49,283 bases of DNA from an uncultured Acetatifactor sp. (GTDB lineage Bacteria > Bacillota > Clostridia > Lachnospirales > Lachnospiraceae): positions 1 to 49,283 of the forward strand of contig CANQJL010000019.1 in assembly GCA_947624245.1 (NCBI GenBank). Direction: 5' to 3'. The notes below the pieces were generated by a model. That model was not told where the DNA came from and ran no database searches. It saw nothing but the letters and a program-made list of their open reading frames with translations. The stretch's first letter is position 1; each line of letters opens with the position of its first letter. The position numbers and the translations under genes were made by a program. This document shows positions 33,470-40,709 of this stretch, one piece after another.

Positions 33470-33564
33470 CGGCGGAAATAGTGATCGGAACGGTATTTGG
33501 AGCAGTCGTCGAAAATAGTGATTGGAACGGTTATTCGGAATAACAGACGGAATAGTTTCCGCCG
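33470..33564 (+). repeat. Inverted repeat enclosing two tandem repeats, upstream of the citrate synthase-like operon
   Basis: CGGCGGAAA (33470-33478) and TTTCCGCCG (33556-33564) form a 9-base inverted repeat. Between them, AAATAGTGATCGGAACGGT (from 33476) recurs with small changes from 33513, a 37-base period. No gene is present. The element ends five bases before the -35 box of the next promoter. Confidence 0.7.
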
Positions 33565-33568
33565 GGAC

Positions 33569-33597
33569 TTGACATGGCTCGTGTAATTGTATACAAT
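33569..33597 (+). promoter_or_regulatory. Promoter of the citrate synthase-like / gntR operon
   Basis: Consensus TTGACA (33569-33574) and TACAAT (33592-33597) are separated by 17 bases. The spacer and -10 box lie inside a 32-base palindrome. Confidence 0.88.
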
Positions 33598-33607
33598 TAT
33601 ACGAGCC
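33576..33607. promoter_or_regulatory. Palindromic operator, likely for the FCD-GntR regulator
   Basis: The 32 bases are a near-perfect palindrome centred at 33591/33592: GGCTCGTGTAATTGTA is followed by its complement with one mismatched pair. The core ATTGTATACAAT resembles operators of FCD-type GntR regulators. It begins two bases after the -35 box and covers the -10, so a bound repressor would block RNA polymerase. The regulator encoded at 35036 in the same transcript is the obvious candidate, implying autoregulation. Confidence 0.8.
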
Positions 33608-33639
33608 GAACAATTTAGGATAAAGGAGGCTGAGCCGTT

Positions 33640-35049
33640 ATGAAAGAGAATGATACCTTTCAGAATCGTCCTGTCACAATGAATACCAAAAATAATCTGC
33701 TTCAGATCGAGGAGCATATGTATATATTGGACGACGTAGAAAAACCCAATGTATTCCGCAATATGTTTCCCTATTCCGAGATACCGAAGATACCCTTCAA
33801 CGACAGGATCGTGCCGCACAATATGCCGAAGGAGATCTGGATCACTGACACCACGTTCCGCGACGGTCAGCAGTCGAGGGCGCCTTATACCACGGAGCAG
33901 ATCGTGACAATCTACGATTATCTGCACAAGCTGGGCGGCCCCAACGGTATGATCCGCGCCAGCGAGTTCTTTCTGTACAGCAAAAAGGACAGAGATGCGG
34001 TCTATAAGTGCATGGAGAGAGGGTATCAGTTTCCGGAGGTCACGAGCTGGATTCGCGCCAGCAAGGAGGATTTTAAGCTGGTAAAAGAGATCGGCATGAA
34101 GGAGACGGGAATTCTCGTAAGCTGCTCGGATTATCATATTTTTCTGAAGCTGAAAATGACCAGACGTCAGGCCATGGATCACTATCTGAGCGTGATAAAG
34201 GATTGTCTGGAGGAGGGCATCAGCCCCAGATGTCATCTGGAGGACATTACAAGGGCGGATATCTACGGATATGTGGTGCCGTTCTGTCTGGAGCTGATGA
34301 AGCTGATGGACAAGTACAAGATACCGATCAAGGTGCGCGCCTGCGACACCATGGGCTACGGCGTGAATTATCCCGGCGCGGTCATACCCAGAAGCGTGCA
34401 GGGCATCATCTATGCGATCCACACCCACGCGGGAGTGCCCCACAGCCTGATCGAATGGCACGGACACAATGATTTTTATAAAGCGGTGAGCAACTCTACC
34501 ACAGCATGGCTCTACGGCTGCTCCGGCGTCAACACATCGCTGTTCGGCATCGGAGAGCGGACGGGCAATACGCCCTTGGAGGCCATGGTGTTCGAGTACG
34601 CCCAGCTCAAAGGCGACCTGAACGGTATGGACACCACCGTGATCACGGAGCTGGCGGAGTACTATGAGAAGGAGATCGGTTATCAGATACCGCCCAGGAC
34701 TCCCTTCGTGGGCAAGAACTTTAATGTGACGAGAGCGGGAATTCATGCGGACGGTCTGCTGAAAAATGAGGAGATCTACAATATTTTTGACACGGAAAAA
34801 TTCCTGAGACGTCCGGTCCTCTGCGCCGTGTCCAACACCTCCGGCCTGGCCGGTATCGCCCATTGGATCAATACCTATTACAAGCTGAGCGCAGACAGGC
34901 AGGTGGATAAGAATTCCGATCTGGTGAGAGATATCAAGGAATGGGTGGATCAGGAGTATGAGGGAGGCCGTGTGACTGTCCTCACAGACGAGGAGATCGT
35001 TGCGTGCATAGACAGGCTGTGTCGGGAGAAGAATTATGAGCAGTTATAA
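33640..35049 (+). CDS. Probable Re-type citrate synthase (DRE-TIM metallolyase family)
   Basis: The 469-residue protein belongs to the isopropylmalate/homocitrate synthase-like DRE-TIM family: DTTFRDGQQSR near residues 70-80, ITRADIYGYVV, RACDTMGYGV, and the metal-binding EWHGHNDF near 271-278. It is distinct from LeuA, lacking the LeuA-type regulatory C-terminus. The Re-citrate synthase of Clostridium kluyveri belongs to this family and condenses oxaloacetate with acetyl-CoA. Co-transcription with isocitrate dehydrogenase strongly favours citrate formation over homocitrate or isopropylmalate. AAAGGAGG lies ten bases before the ATG. The 3-prime end overlaps the gntR start by 14 bases. Substrate assignment is inferred from context and needs an assay. 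Confidence 0.82.
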   Translation: MKENDTFQNRPVTMNTKNNLLQIEEHMYILDDVEKPNVFRNMFPYSEIPKIPFNDRIVPHNMPKEIWITDTTFRDGQQSRAPYTTEQIVTIYDYLHKLGGPNGMIRASEFFLYSKKDRDAVYKCMERGYQFPEVTSWIRASKEDFKLVKEIGMKETGILVSCSDYHIFLKLKMTRRQAMDHYLSVIKDCLEEGISPRCHLEDITRADIYGYVVPFCLELMKLMDKYKIPIKVRACDTMGYGVNYPGAVIPRSVQGIIYAIHTHAGVPHSLIEWHGHNDFYKAVSNSTTAWLYGCSGVNTSLFGIGERTGNTPLEAMVFEYAQLKGDLNGMDTTVITELAEYYEKEIGYQIPPRTPFVGKNFNVTRAGIHADGLLKNEEIYNIFDTEKFLRRPVLCAVSNTSGLAGIAHWINTYYKLSADRQVDKNSDLVRDIKEWVDQEYEGGRVTVLTDEEIVACIDRLCREKNYEQL

Positions 35050-35743
35050 CGTGAAGCAGGAAGTCACCGACAAATATTCTCTGCGCGGCCGCGTGTTCAA
35101 CCGGCTCAGAGAGGATATCCTGAGCGGAAAATATGAGGAGCACGAGGAACTGAAAGAGATGGCGATCGGTGAGGAGATGGGCGTCAGCCGCACTCCCGTG
35201 CGCGAAGCCTTTCGGCAGCTGGAGCTGGAGGGATTGATTCAGATCATTCCCAACAAGGGGGCTTATGTGACAGGCATCACGGAGAAGGACGTGCGCGACA
35301 TCTATATGATCCGCTCCATGCTGGAAGGGCTGTGCGCCCGCTGGGCTACGGAGCACATCACCAAAGAACAGATGGACGAGATGGAGGAGAATGTATATCT
35401 GGCGGAATTCCATGCGAAAAAGGGACATTTGGAGCAGCTGGCCGAGCTGGACAACCGTTTTCACGATATTCTCTACGAGGCCTGCAGCAGCAAGATATTG
35501 GAGCATCAGTTAAAGGACTTTCATCAGTATGTGCTGCGCGTCCGGAGAAAGACGCTGGCCAACGCCAACAGAGGGCCTAAGTCCAATGAGGAGCACAGGC
35601 AGATCATGGAAGCGATACGGGACAGGAATGCGGATCTGGCGGAGCAGCTGGCCCATCAGCACATGATCAATGCCTATGAGAATATGGTGAAGAACGGTCT
35701 GCACGAGGCGTATGAGCGGGACGAGAGCCAAAGCAAAAAGTAG
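35036..35743 (+). CDS. GntR-family regulator, FadR/FCD subfamily
   Basis: The 235-residue protein has an N-terminal winged helix-turn-helix (LRGRVFNRLREDILSG, MGVSRTPVREAFRQLELEGLI, residues about 10-80). An all-helical FCD ligand domain follows, with Asp and His positions typical of metal- and carboxylate-binding members (DNRFHDILYEACSS, HRQIMEAIRDRNADLAEQLAHQHM). FCD regulators often sense carboxylic acids. The gene starts inside the end of the citrate synthase-like gene and is followed by icd after 69 bases without a terminator. The effector may be a TCA-type acid such as citrate or 2-oxoglutarate; this is inference. Its likely operator is the palindrome at 33576-33607. Confidence 0.92.
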   Translation: MSSYNVKQEVTDKYSLRGRVFNRLREDILSGKYEEHEELKEMAIGEEMGVSRTPVREAFRQLELEGLIQIIPNKGAYVTGITEKDVRDIYMIRSMLEGLCARWATEHITKEQMDEMEENVYLAEFHAKKGHLEQLAELDNRFHDILYEACSSKILEHQLKDFHQYVLRVRRKTLANANRGPKSNEEHRQIMEAIRDRNADLAEQLAHQHMINAYENMVKNGLHEAYERDESQSKK

Positions 35744-35812
35744 TGCAAAGACAGAATAAAATAAACAGCAGCGAAGGCGTGTCCCGCCGACAGGCTGCGG
35801 AAAAGAGGAGAT

Positions 35813-37021
35813 ATGGACAAGATCAAGATGACGACCCCGTTGGTGGAGATGGACGGAGATGAGATGACAAGGATTCTCTGGCAGATGATCAAGGAGGAGC
35901 TTCTGCTTCCGTACATAGACTTAAAGACAGAGTACTACGACTTAGGGCTTGAGAATCGAAACGCCACGGACGATCAGGTGACGGTGGATTCCGCGAACGC
36001 CACCCTGAAATACGGCGTTGCGGTAAAATGCGCCACCATCACGCCGAACGGCGCGAGAATGAAGGAGTATGATCTGAAGGAGATGTGGAAGAGCCCCAAC
36101 GGAACCATTCGTGCCATTCTTGACGGAACCGTGTTCCGCGCTCCCATTTTGGTGAAGGGCATCGTTCCCTATGTAAAGAACTGGACCAAGCCGATCACCA
36201 TCGCCCGTCACGCTTACGGCGACGTGTATAAGAACACGGAGATCAAGGTGCCCGGAGCCGGCAAGGCGGAGCTGGTGTTCACCGCCGAGGACGGCACCCA
36301 GGTGCGGGAGACGATCCATAATTTTGACGGTCCGGGAATCCTGCAGGGAATCCACAATACGGAAAAATCGATCTCCAGCTTTGCCCGGGCATGTTTTTCC
36401 TACGCGGTGGACACGAAGCAGGACCTGTGGTTCTCCACAAAGGATACCATCTCCAAAAAGTACGATCACACTTTTAAGGATATCTTTCAGGAAATCTATG
36501 ACAATGAATACAAAGAGAAGTTTGAAAAGCTCGGCATCGAGTATTTCTACACGCTGATCGACGACGCGGTAGCCAGAGTGATCCGTTCCGAGGGCGGTTT
36601 TATCTGGGCCTGCAAGAACTACGACGGAGACGTGATGAGCGATATGGTGGCCACGGCATACGGCGATCTGTCCATGATGACCTCCGTGCTGGTATCGCCC
36701 AGCGGCGTCTATGAGTATGAGGCGGCGCACGGCACCGTGCAGCGCCATTATTATAAGCATCTGAAGGGGGAGGAGACCTCCACCAATTCCATCGCCACCA
36801 TCTTTGCATGGACGGGAGCCCTGAAAAAGAGGGGAGAGCTGGACGGCAATGCAGAGCTGTCCGCCTTTGCCGAGAAGCTGGAGCGCGCCTGCATCAAGAC
36901 GGTGGAGGACGGAAAGATGACAAAGAGCCTGTCGCTGATCTCCACCTGTGAGAATCCCGTGATCCTGAACAGCCTTGACTTCATCAAAGCGATTCGTGAG
37001 ACATTGGATACCCTGCTGTAA
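35813..37021 (+). CDS. icd: Isocitrate dehydrogenase (NADP-dependent, type II)
   Basis: The enzyme oxidises isocitrate to 2-oxoglutarate and CO2. The 402-residue protein belongs to the type II clade that includes eukaryotic IDH1/IDH2, not the E. coli-type: [49 protein letters not shown], and the NADP-binding end [23 protein letters not shown] precedes the start. It follows gntR in the same orientation, so synthesis of citrate and of 2-oxoglutarate is probably co-regulated. Aconitase is not encoded in the window. A small hairpin at 37018-37042 spans its stop codon and that of the convergent ABC-F gene. Confidence 0.96.
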   Translation: MDKIKMTTPLVEMDGDEMTRILWQMIKEELLLPYIDLKTEYYDLGLENRNATDDQVTVDSANATLKYGVAVKCATITPNGARMKEYDLKEMWKSPNGTIRAILDGTVFRAPILVKGIVPYVKNWTKPITIARHAYGDVYKNTEIKVPGAGKAELVFTAEDGTQVRETIHNFDGPGILQGIHNTEKSISSFARACFSYAVDTKQDLWFSTKDTISKKYDHTFKDIFQEIYDNEYKEKFEKLGIEYFYTLIDDAVARVIRSEGGFIWACKNYDGDVMSDMVATAYGDLSMMTSVLVSPSGVYEYEAAHGTVQRHYYKHLKGEETSTNSIATIFAWTGALKKRGELDGNAELSAFAEKLERACIKTVEDGKMTKSLSLISTCENPVILNSLDFIKAIRETLDTLL

Positions 37022-37038
37022 GGGCAAAGCGTTCTCCC

Positions 37039-38988
37039 TTACGGCGACTGCGCCAGAATTTCCCATTCTTCGTACAGCGTCTCCAGCTGCTGTCCAAGCT
37101 GCGTCTGTTCCTTTGTCAGCTCCTGCAGGCGGGAGAGCTGTACGCCTATGGCGGGGTCGGACATTTCCTCGTCAATCTCCTTCAATCGGGCTTCCAGAGC
37201 CTCGATCTTTTTCTCGCACTTTTTCAGGTCGTTCTCTCTCTTGCGAATCCGCGCCTGTTCTTGCTTTTGCGCCTGCCAGTCCAGCTTGTTCTCAGATGCC
37301 CCTGGCAAAGCAGCGGAGGCGGCAGTTTGGGCGTCCTTTGCGCCCTCGGAAGAATCGGACCTTCCGGAGAGGGCGGCCATCTGCACATCGCGCTTTTCCA
37401 GATAGTAGTCGTAATTGCCGATATAATTTATCAGGCTGTGAGCAGTAAGGTCCAGAATGCGGTCTGCGGTCCGGTTGATAAAATAGCGGTCGTGGGAGAC
37501 GTAGAGCACCGTGCCCTCATAGCTGTTCAGGGCGTCCTCCAGAATCTCCTTGGAGAGGATATCCAGATGGTTCGTAGGCTCGTCCAGGATCAGGAAGTTG
37601 GCGTTGCCAAGCATCAGCTTTGCCAGGGAGACCCTTCCCCGCTCTCCGCCGCTTAGGTCGCAGATGTGCTTGAACACGTCGTCGCCGGTAAAAAGGAAGG
37701 CGGCCAGAACATTTCTAATCTGCGTGCCCGTAAGGGTCGGGTAGTCGTCGGATATCTCGTCGAAAAGGGTCTTCTCGCCGTGCAGGACATGGTGCTCCTG
37801 ATCGTAATATCCGATCTCCACGTTTGTCCCCAGACGGAACCGCCCCTGATCCGGCGGGAGCAGCCGGTTCAGTATCTTTAGGAGAGTGGTCTTGCCGGTT
37901 CCGTTGTCCCCGATGATTGCAGCGTGCTCTCCGCGCTTCAGCTCAAAGCTCACATTTTCAAAGAGCAGGTTCCCGTCAAAGGATTTTCCCAGATCTTCCA
38001 CGGTCAGAACGTCGTTCCCGCTCTGTATTTTGGGTACGAGCTTCAGGCGCATGTCGGAGCGGACCTCGGACGGCTTCTCCAACACCTCGATCTTTTCCAG
38101 CATCTTCGCCCGGCTTTCCGCCCTCTTAACGGATTTCTCCCGATTAAAAGAGCGCAGCTTCTCAATGACTGCCTCCTGATGTTTGATCTCCCGCTGCTGA
38201 TTCAGGTAGGCGTTCATTGCGGCGGCTCTGAGCTGTTCCTTTTGTACGGCATAGTCGGAATAGCTCCCTATAAAGGTGGCGGCGTTCGTCCGGTCGATCT
38301 CTATCACCTTTGTGGCAATGCGGTCCAGAAAATAGCGGTCGTGGGAGACGACAATAACGGCGCCCCTGTAATTCAGCAGATAAGTCTCCAGCCAGGCGAT
38401 GGAATTCATGTCAAGGTGGTTGGTGGGCTCGTCTAAGATAATCAGGTCCGGCTTCTGCAGCAGGAGCTTTCCCAGAGCCACGCGGGTCTTTTGTCCGCCG
38501 GAGAGCGTGGAGATCGGTTTTTCAAAATCCGCCTCCTCGAAGCCCAGACCCTTCAGGACCCCCGTGATCTCGCTTTTATAGACATAACCGCCCCCCGTTT
38601 CAAAGGCGTGGGTCAGGTTGGTATACTGGTGCATGAGGTTATCCAGCGCGGCGCCGGATCTTGTCTGCATGTCCTGTTCGCATTCGCGGATACGCCGCTC
38701 CAGATCGATCAGATCCTGCTTGACGCAAAGCAGCTCGCCGTAGACGGTGTTCGCGCTGTCCACGGCGCCGTTCTGGGCCAGATATCCCACCGTCTTATCC
38801 TTTGCGAGAGTCACCGTGCCCTCGTCGGGCGCAAGCTCGCCTATGATCATGCGAAGCAGGGTGGTCTTTCCGGCGCCGTTGATCCCCACAAGGGCGGCCT
38901 TCTCGTTGTCCTCGATATGAAAACTTACATTTTGCAGTATGGTATGGTCGTTAAATGCCTTTGCCAGGTCGTGGCAGGAGAGTATCAT
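37039..38988 (-). CDS. ABC-F family ATPase (YdiF/Uup type)
   Basis: ABC-F proteins are soluble twin-ATPase factors that act on the ribosome. The 649-residue protein has two nucleotide-binding domains (Walker A GINGAGKTTLL and GDNGTGKTTLL; signatures LSGGQKTRVAL and LSGGERGRVSL; both followed by LDEPTNHLD). They are joined by the linker that reaches the peptidyl-transferase centre. The C-terminal coiled coil (KQEQARIRKRENDLKKCEK) is long. There are no transmembrane segments. The start at 38988 follows AAAGAAAGG; the frame is open 33 codons further but lacks a site. In Bacillus subtilis ydiF lies near rex, and rex is divergent next door here, so the neighbourhood fits a YdiF-type housekeeping factor rather than an antibiotic-resistance protein. 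Confidence 0.92.
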   Translation of the reverse strand: MILSCHDLAKAFNDHTILQNVSFHIEDNEKAALVGINGAGKTTLLRMIIGELAPDEGTVTLAKDKTVGYLAQNGAVDSANTVYGELLCVKQDLIDLERRIRECEQDMQTRSGAALDNLMHQYTNLTHAFETGGGYVYKSEITGVLKGLGFEEADFEKPISTLSGGQKTRVALGKLLLQKPDLIILDEPTNHLDMNSIAWLETYLLNYRGAVIVVSHDRYFLDRIATKVIEIDRTNAATFIGSYSDYAVQKEQLRAAAMNAYLNQQREIKHQEAVIEKLRSFNREKSVKRAESRAKMLEKIEVLEKPSEVRSDMRLKLVPKIQSGNDVLTVEDLGKSFDGNLLFENVSFELKRGEHAAIIGDNGTGKTTLLKILNRLLPPDQGRFRLGTNVEIGYYDQEHHVLHGEKTLFDEISDDYPTLTGTQIRNVLAAFLFTGDDVFKHICDLSGGERGRVSLAKLMLGNANFLILDEPTNHLDILSKEILEDALNSYEGTVLYVSHDRYFINRTADRILDLTAHSLINYIGNYDYYLEKRDVQMAALSGRSDSSEGAKDAQTAASAALPGASENKLDWQAQKQEQARIRKRENDLKKCEKKIEALEARLKEIDEEMSDPAIGVQLSRLQELTKEQTQLGQQLETLYEEWEILAQSP

Positions 38989-39022
38989 GACGGTTGCCTT
39001 TCTTTTAGATAGATTCAAATAG

Positions 39023-39051
39023 ATTCTATACAATTTTGTATCTGCGGGCAA
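39023..39051 (-). promoter_or_regulatory. Promoter of the ABC-F gene (minus strand)
   Basis: On the minus strand TTGCCC (39051-39046) and TAGAAT (39028-39023) are separated by 17 bases, 35 bases before the preferred start. Confidence 0.6.
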
Positions 39052-39061
39052 GTAAATTTCC

Positions 39062-39107
39062 AAATTTCTTTTGCGGCGTGCGGTCATAAATTTCTTTTGC
39101 GGCGTGC
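39062..39107. repeat. 20-bp direct repeat between the ABC-F gene and rex
   Basis: AAATTTCTTTTGCGGCGTGC occurs exactly at 39062-39081 and 39088-39107, a 26-base period. It lies between two divergent promoters. Confidence 0.85.
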
Positions 39108-39116
39108 CGGTCCTTC

Positions 39117-39145
39117 ATTGACAGATTTTTAACATTTTGCTAAAC
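39117..39145 (+). promoter_or_regulatory. Promoter of rex
   Basis: TTGACA (from about 39118) and TAAACT (to about 39146) are separated by 17 bases. A clear Rex operator (TTGTTAA-N4-TTAACAA type) is not seen, although TTAACATTTTGCTAAA in the spacer is weakly similar. Confidence 0.65.
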
Positions 39146-39155
39146 TAAAGGAAAG

Positions 39156-39836
39156 ATGATCGAACCAACAGGTCGGGAGGTAACGTCCTTGGAGGACAGA
39201 GAAATTTCACAGGCCGTCATCGGGCGGCTGCCCAGATATTTCCGGTATCTGGGGGAACTGAAGGATGAGGGCGTGGAGAGAGTATCGTCGCAGGATCTGA
39301 GCAGACTGATGAAGGTGACGGCTTCGCAGATACGGCAGGATTTCAATAACTTCGGCGGTTTCGGACAGCAGGGTTACGGTTACAATGTGGAATATCTGTA
39401 CAATGAGATAGGAAAGATACTGGGAATCGACAGGCAGCATAATTTTATCATTATCGGCGCAGGCAACCTCGGGAGAGCCTTGGGAAATTATATGAACTTT
39501 GAGAGACGCGGATTTATCTTCTGCGGCATGTTCGACGTAGATCCGGAGCTGATCGGCAGAGACGTCAGGGGAGTCAGCGTGAGACCCATGGAGGAATTGG
39601 AAGGCTTTATTGAGGAAAATAATATAGATATCGCAGTGCTGACGATTCCGAAGGCAGGAGCGGTAAGCGTGGCGGAGCGGCTGGCGCGGACCCGAATCAA
39701 AGCCATATGGAATTTTGCTCACGTGGATCTGAACGTGCCTGACAGGATACAGGTGGAAAACGTTCATCTCTCGGACAGCCTGATGAAGCTGTCCTATAAC
39801 ATCAACCGTTGTGCGCAGGAGCAGGAACAGCCTTGA
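39156..39836 (+). CDS. rex: Redox-sensing transcriptional repressor Rex
   Basis: Rex represses fermentation and respiration genes and leaves DNA when NADH is high. The 226-residue protein has the N-terminal winged helix (IGRLPRYFRYLGEL to RLMKVTASQIRQDFNNFGGFGQQGYGY), then the Rossmann fold IIGAGNLGRALGNY near residues 93-106, and the C-terminal domain-swap helix. The length is normal. The start codon follows AAAGGAAAG. The downstream coiled-coil gene begins 13 bases after its stop and is probably co-transcribed. Rex is a natural controller for the citrate and fermentation genes of this organism, but no strong operators were seen in this window. Confidence 0.96.
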   Translation: MIEPTGREVTSLEDREISQAVIGRLPRYFRYLGELKDEGVERVSSQDLSRLMKVTASQIRQDFNNFGGFGQQGYGYNVEYLYNEIGKILGIDRQHNFIIIGAGNLGRALGNYMNFERRGFIFCGMFDVDPELIGRDVRGVSVRPMEELEGFIEENNIDIAVLTIPKAGAVSVAERLARTRIKAIWNFAHVDLNVPDRIQVENVHLSDSLMKLSYNINRCAQEQEQP

Positions 39837-39849
39837 CGGGAGGTGCCTT

Positions 39850-40572
39850 ATGAAGCATAAATCGGGAAAGGTCAGACAGGAGGCGTTTCAGGCAGCGCTT
39901 CAGGGGAAGAAGCTTCCCATACTGACACTGGACAATAAGTGGTACAGGCTCTTGGACGAGGATACGAGAGCCTCGGTCAAGGGCATAGAGGAGCAGCTCA
40001 ATTCCCTGTTAAAACGGCAGGGAAAGCTGAATACTGAGCTGGGCGAGATCAAGAAGCTGAAGAAGAAGCTCATGAGCGAGATCGTACCCATGGTGGACGA
40101 GGCGGAACAGACGGGCGACAAGGTCCTGGAAAAAAAGATCGACCAGAACAAACGATTGGTGGAGGAGTGCAACGAGCGAATGGACAGCTACAAGGACGAG
40201 CTGCTGGAGCTTCCCCGCCAGATCGACAGATTGAATTTTCAGCTGATGATGATTACCATGGATTGCTGCTATGATACCATGCATGACAATACGGAGGAGA
40301 TCCTCGGGATAGAGGAATGGGTCAAGGAGATACGCATCGAGCTGAAAAAGCGCCTGATCAGAAAACAGGAGATGGAGCAGCGCAACCATGAGATCTATTC
40401 CTATATGCATGATGTCTTCGGCGCCGATGTGATAGATGTGTTCGATATGCAATACGATCCGCAGAAGAAGCATCCCGTGCTGCCGGGCCTGAGCAAACGA
40501 AAAAAGCCCGTCAGGATATCCGAAAAAGGTAGGGAAGACGCCGGGGAGACAGAGAAGAAAACAGGGGACTGA
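39850..40572 (+). CDS. Coiled-coil protein of unknown function
   Basis: This 240-residue protein is dominated by charged helices with strong coiled-coil character (about residues 40-110 and 150-185: LNSLLKRQGKLNTELGEIKKLKKKL, then ELKKRLIRKQEMEQ). It has no signal peptide or membrane segment and ends in a Lys/Arg/Glu-rich tail. A pair of adjacent cysteines (MDCCYDTMH) is near residue 140. The start at 39850 follows GGGAGG; an upstream in-frame ATG overlaps rex. It probably shares the rex transcript. I do not recognise a named family. Confidence 0.75.
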   Translation: MKHKSGKVRQEAFQAALQGKKLPILTLDNKWYRLLDEDTRASVKGIEEQLNSLLKRQGKLNTELGEIKKLKKKLMSEIVPMVDEAEQTGDKVLEKKIDQNKRLVEECNERMDSYKDELLELPRQIDRLNFQLMMITMDCCYDTMHDNTEEILGIEEWVKEIRIELKKRLIRKQEMEQRNHEIYSYMHDVFGADVIDVFDMQYDPQKKHPVLPGLSKRKKPVRISEKGREDAGETEKKTGD

Positions 40573-40581
40573 CACAGCGGG

Positions 40582-40657
40582 CGCGCTGCGGGCAGTCCTT
40601 TTCCTGTAGAGGACACCGACGCTGCCGCCCCGCAGGGCGCGGCCGGAAAAGCGGCAG
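40582..40657 (+). other. GC-rich region with two competing hairpins before nnr
   Basis: CGCG (40582-40585) and CTGCGGG (40586-40592) pair with CGCG (40638-40641) and CCCGCAG (40629-40635), with CAG (40593-40595)/CTG (40622-40624) and GTCC/GGAC inside. Alternatively CTGCCGC (40622-40628) pairs with GCGGCAG (40651-40657). The two folds share bases and cannot coexist. No T-run follows, so it is not a plain terminator. Confidence 0.5.
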
Positions 40658-40709
40658 TGTCAGGTAAACTATGAAAAACTGAGCCGGAAAAGTTTAGGAG
40701 GAGAAGAAA

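Noticed and set aside
32974..34863. 629-codon minus-strand frame opposite the protease and citrate synthase-like genes
   Set aside because: It spans two confident genes, a promoter and a palindromic operator, and its residues look like complement-strand noise.
39118..39146. Rex operator in the rex promoter
   Set aside because: TTAACATTTTGCTAAA is only loosely similar to the TTGTTAA-N4-TTAACAA consensus, so autoregulation is not claimed.
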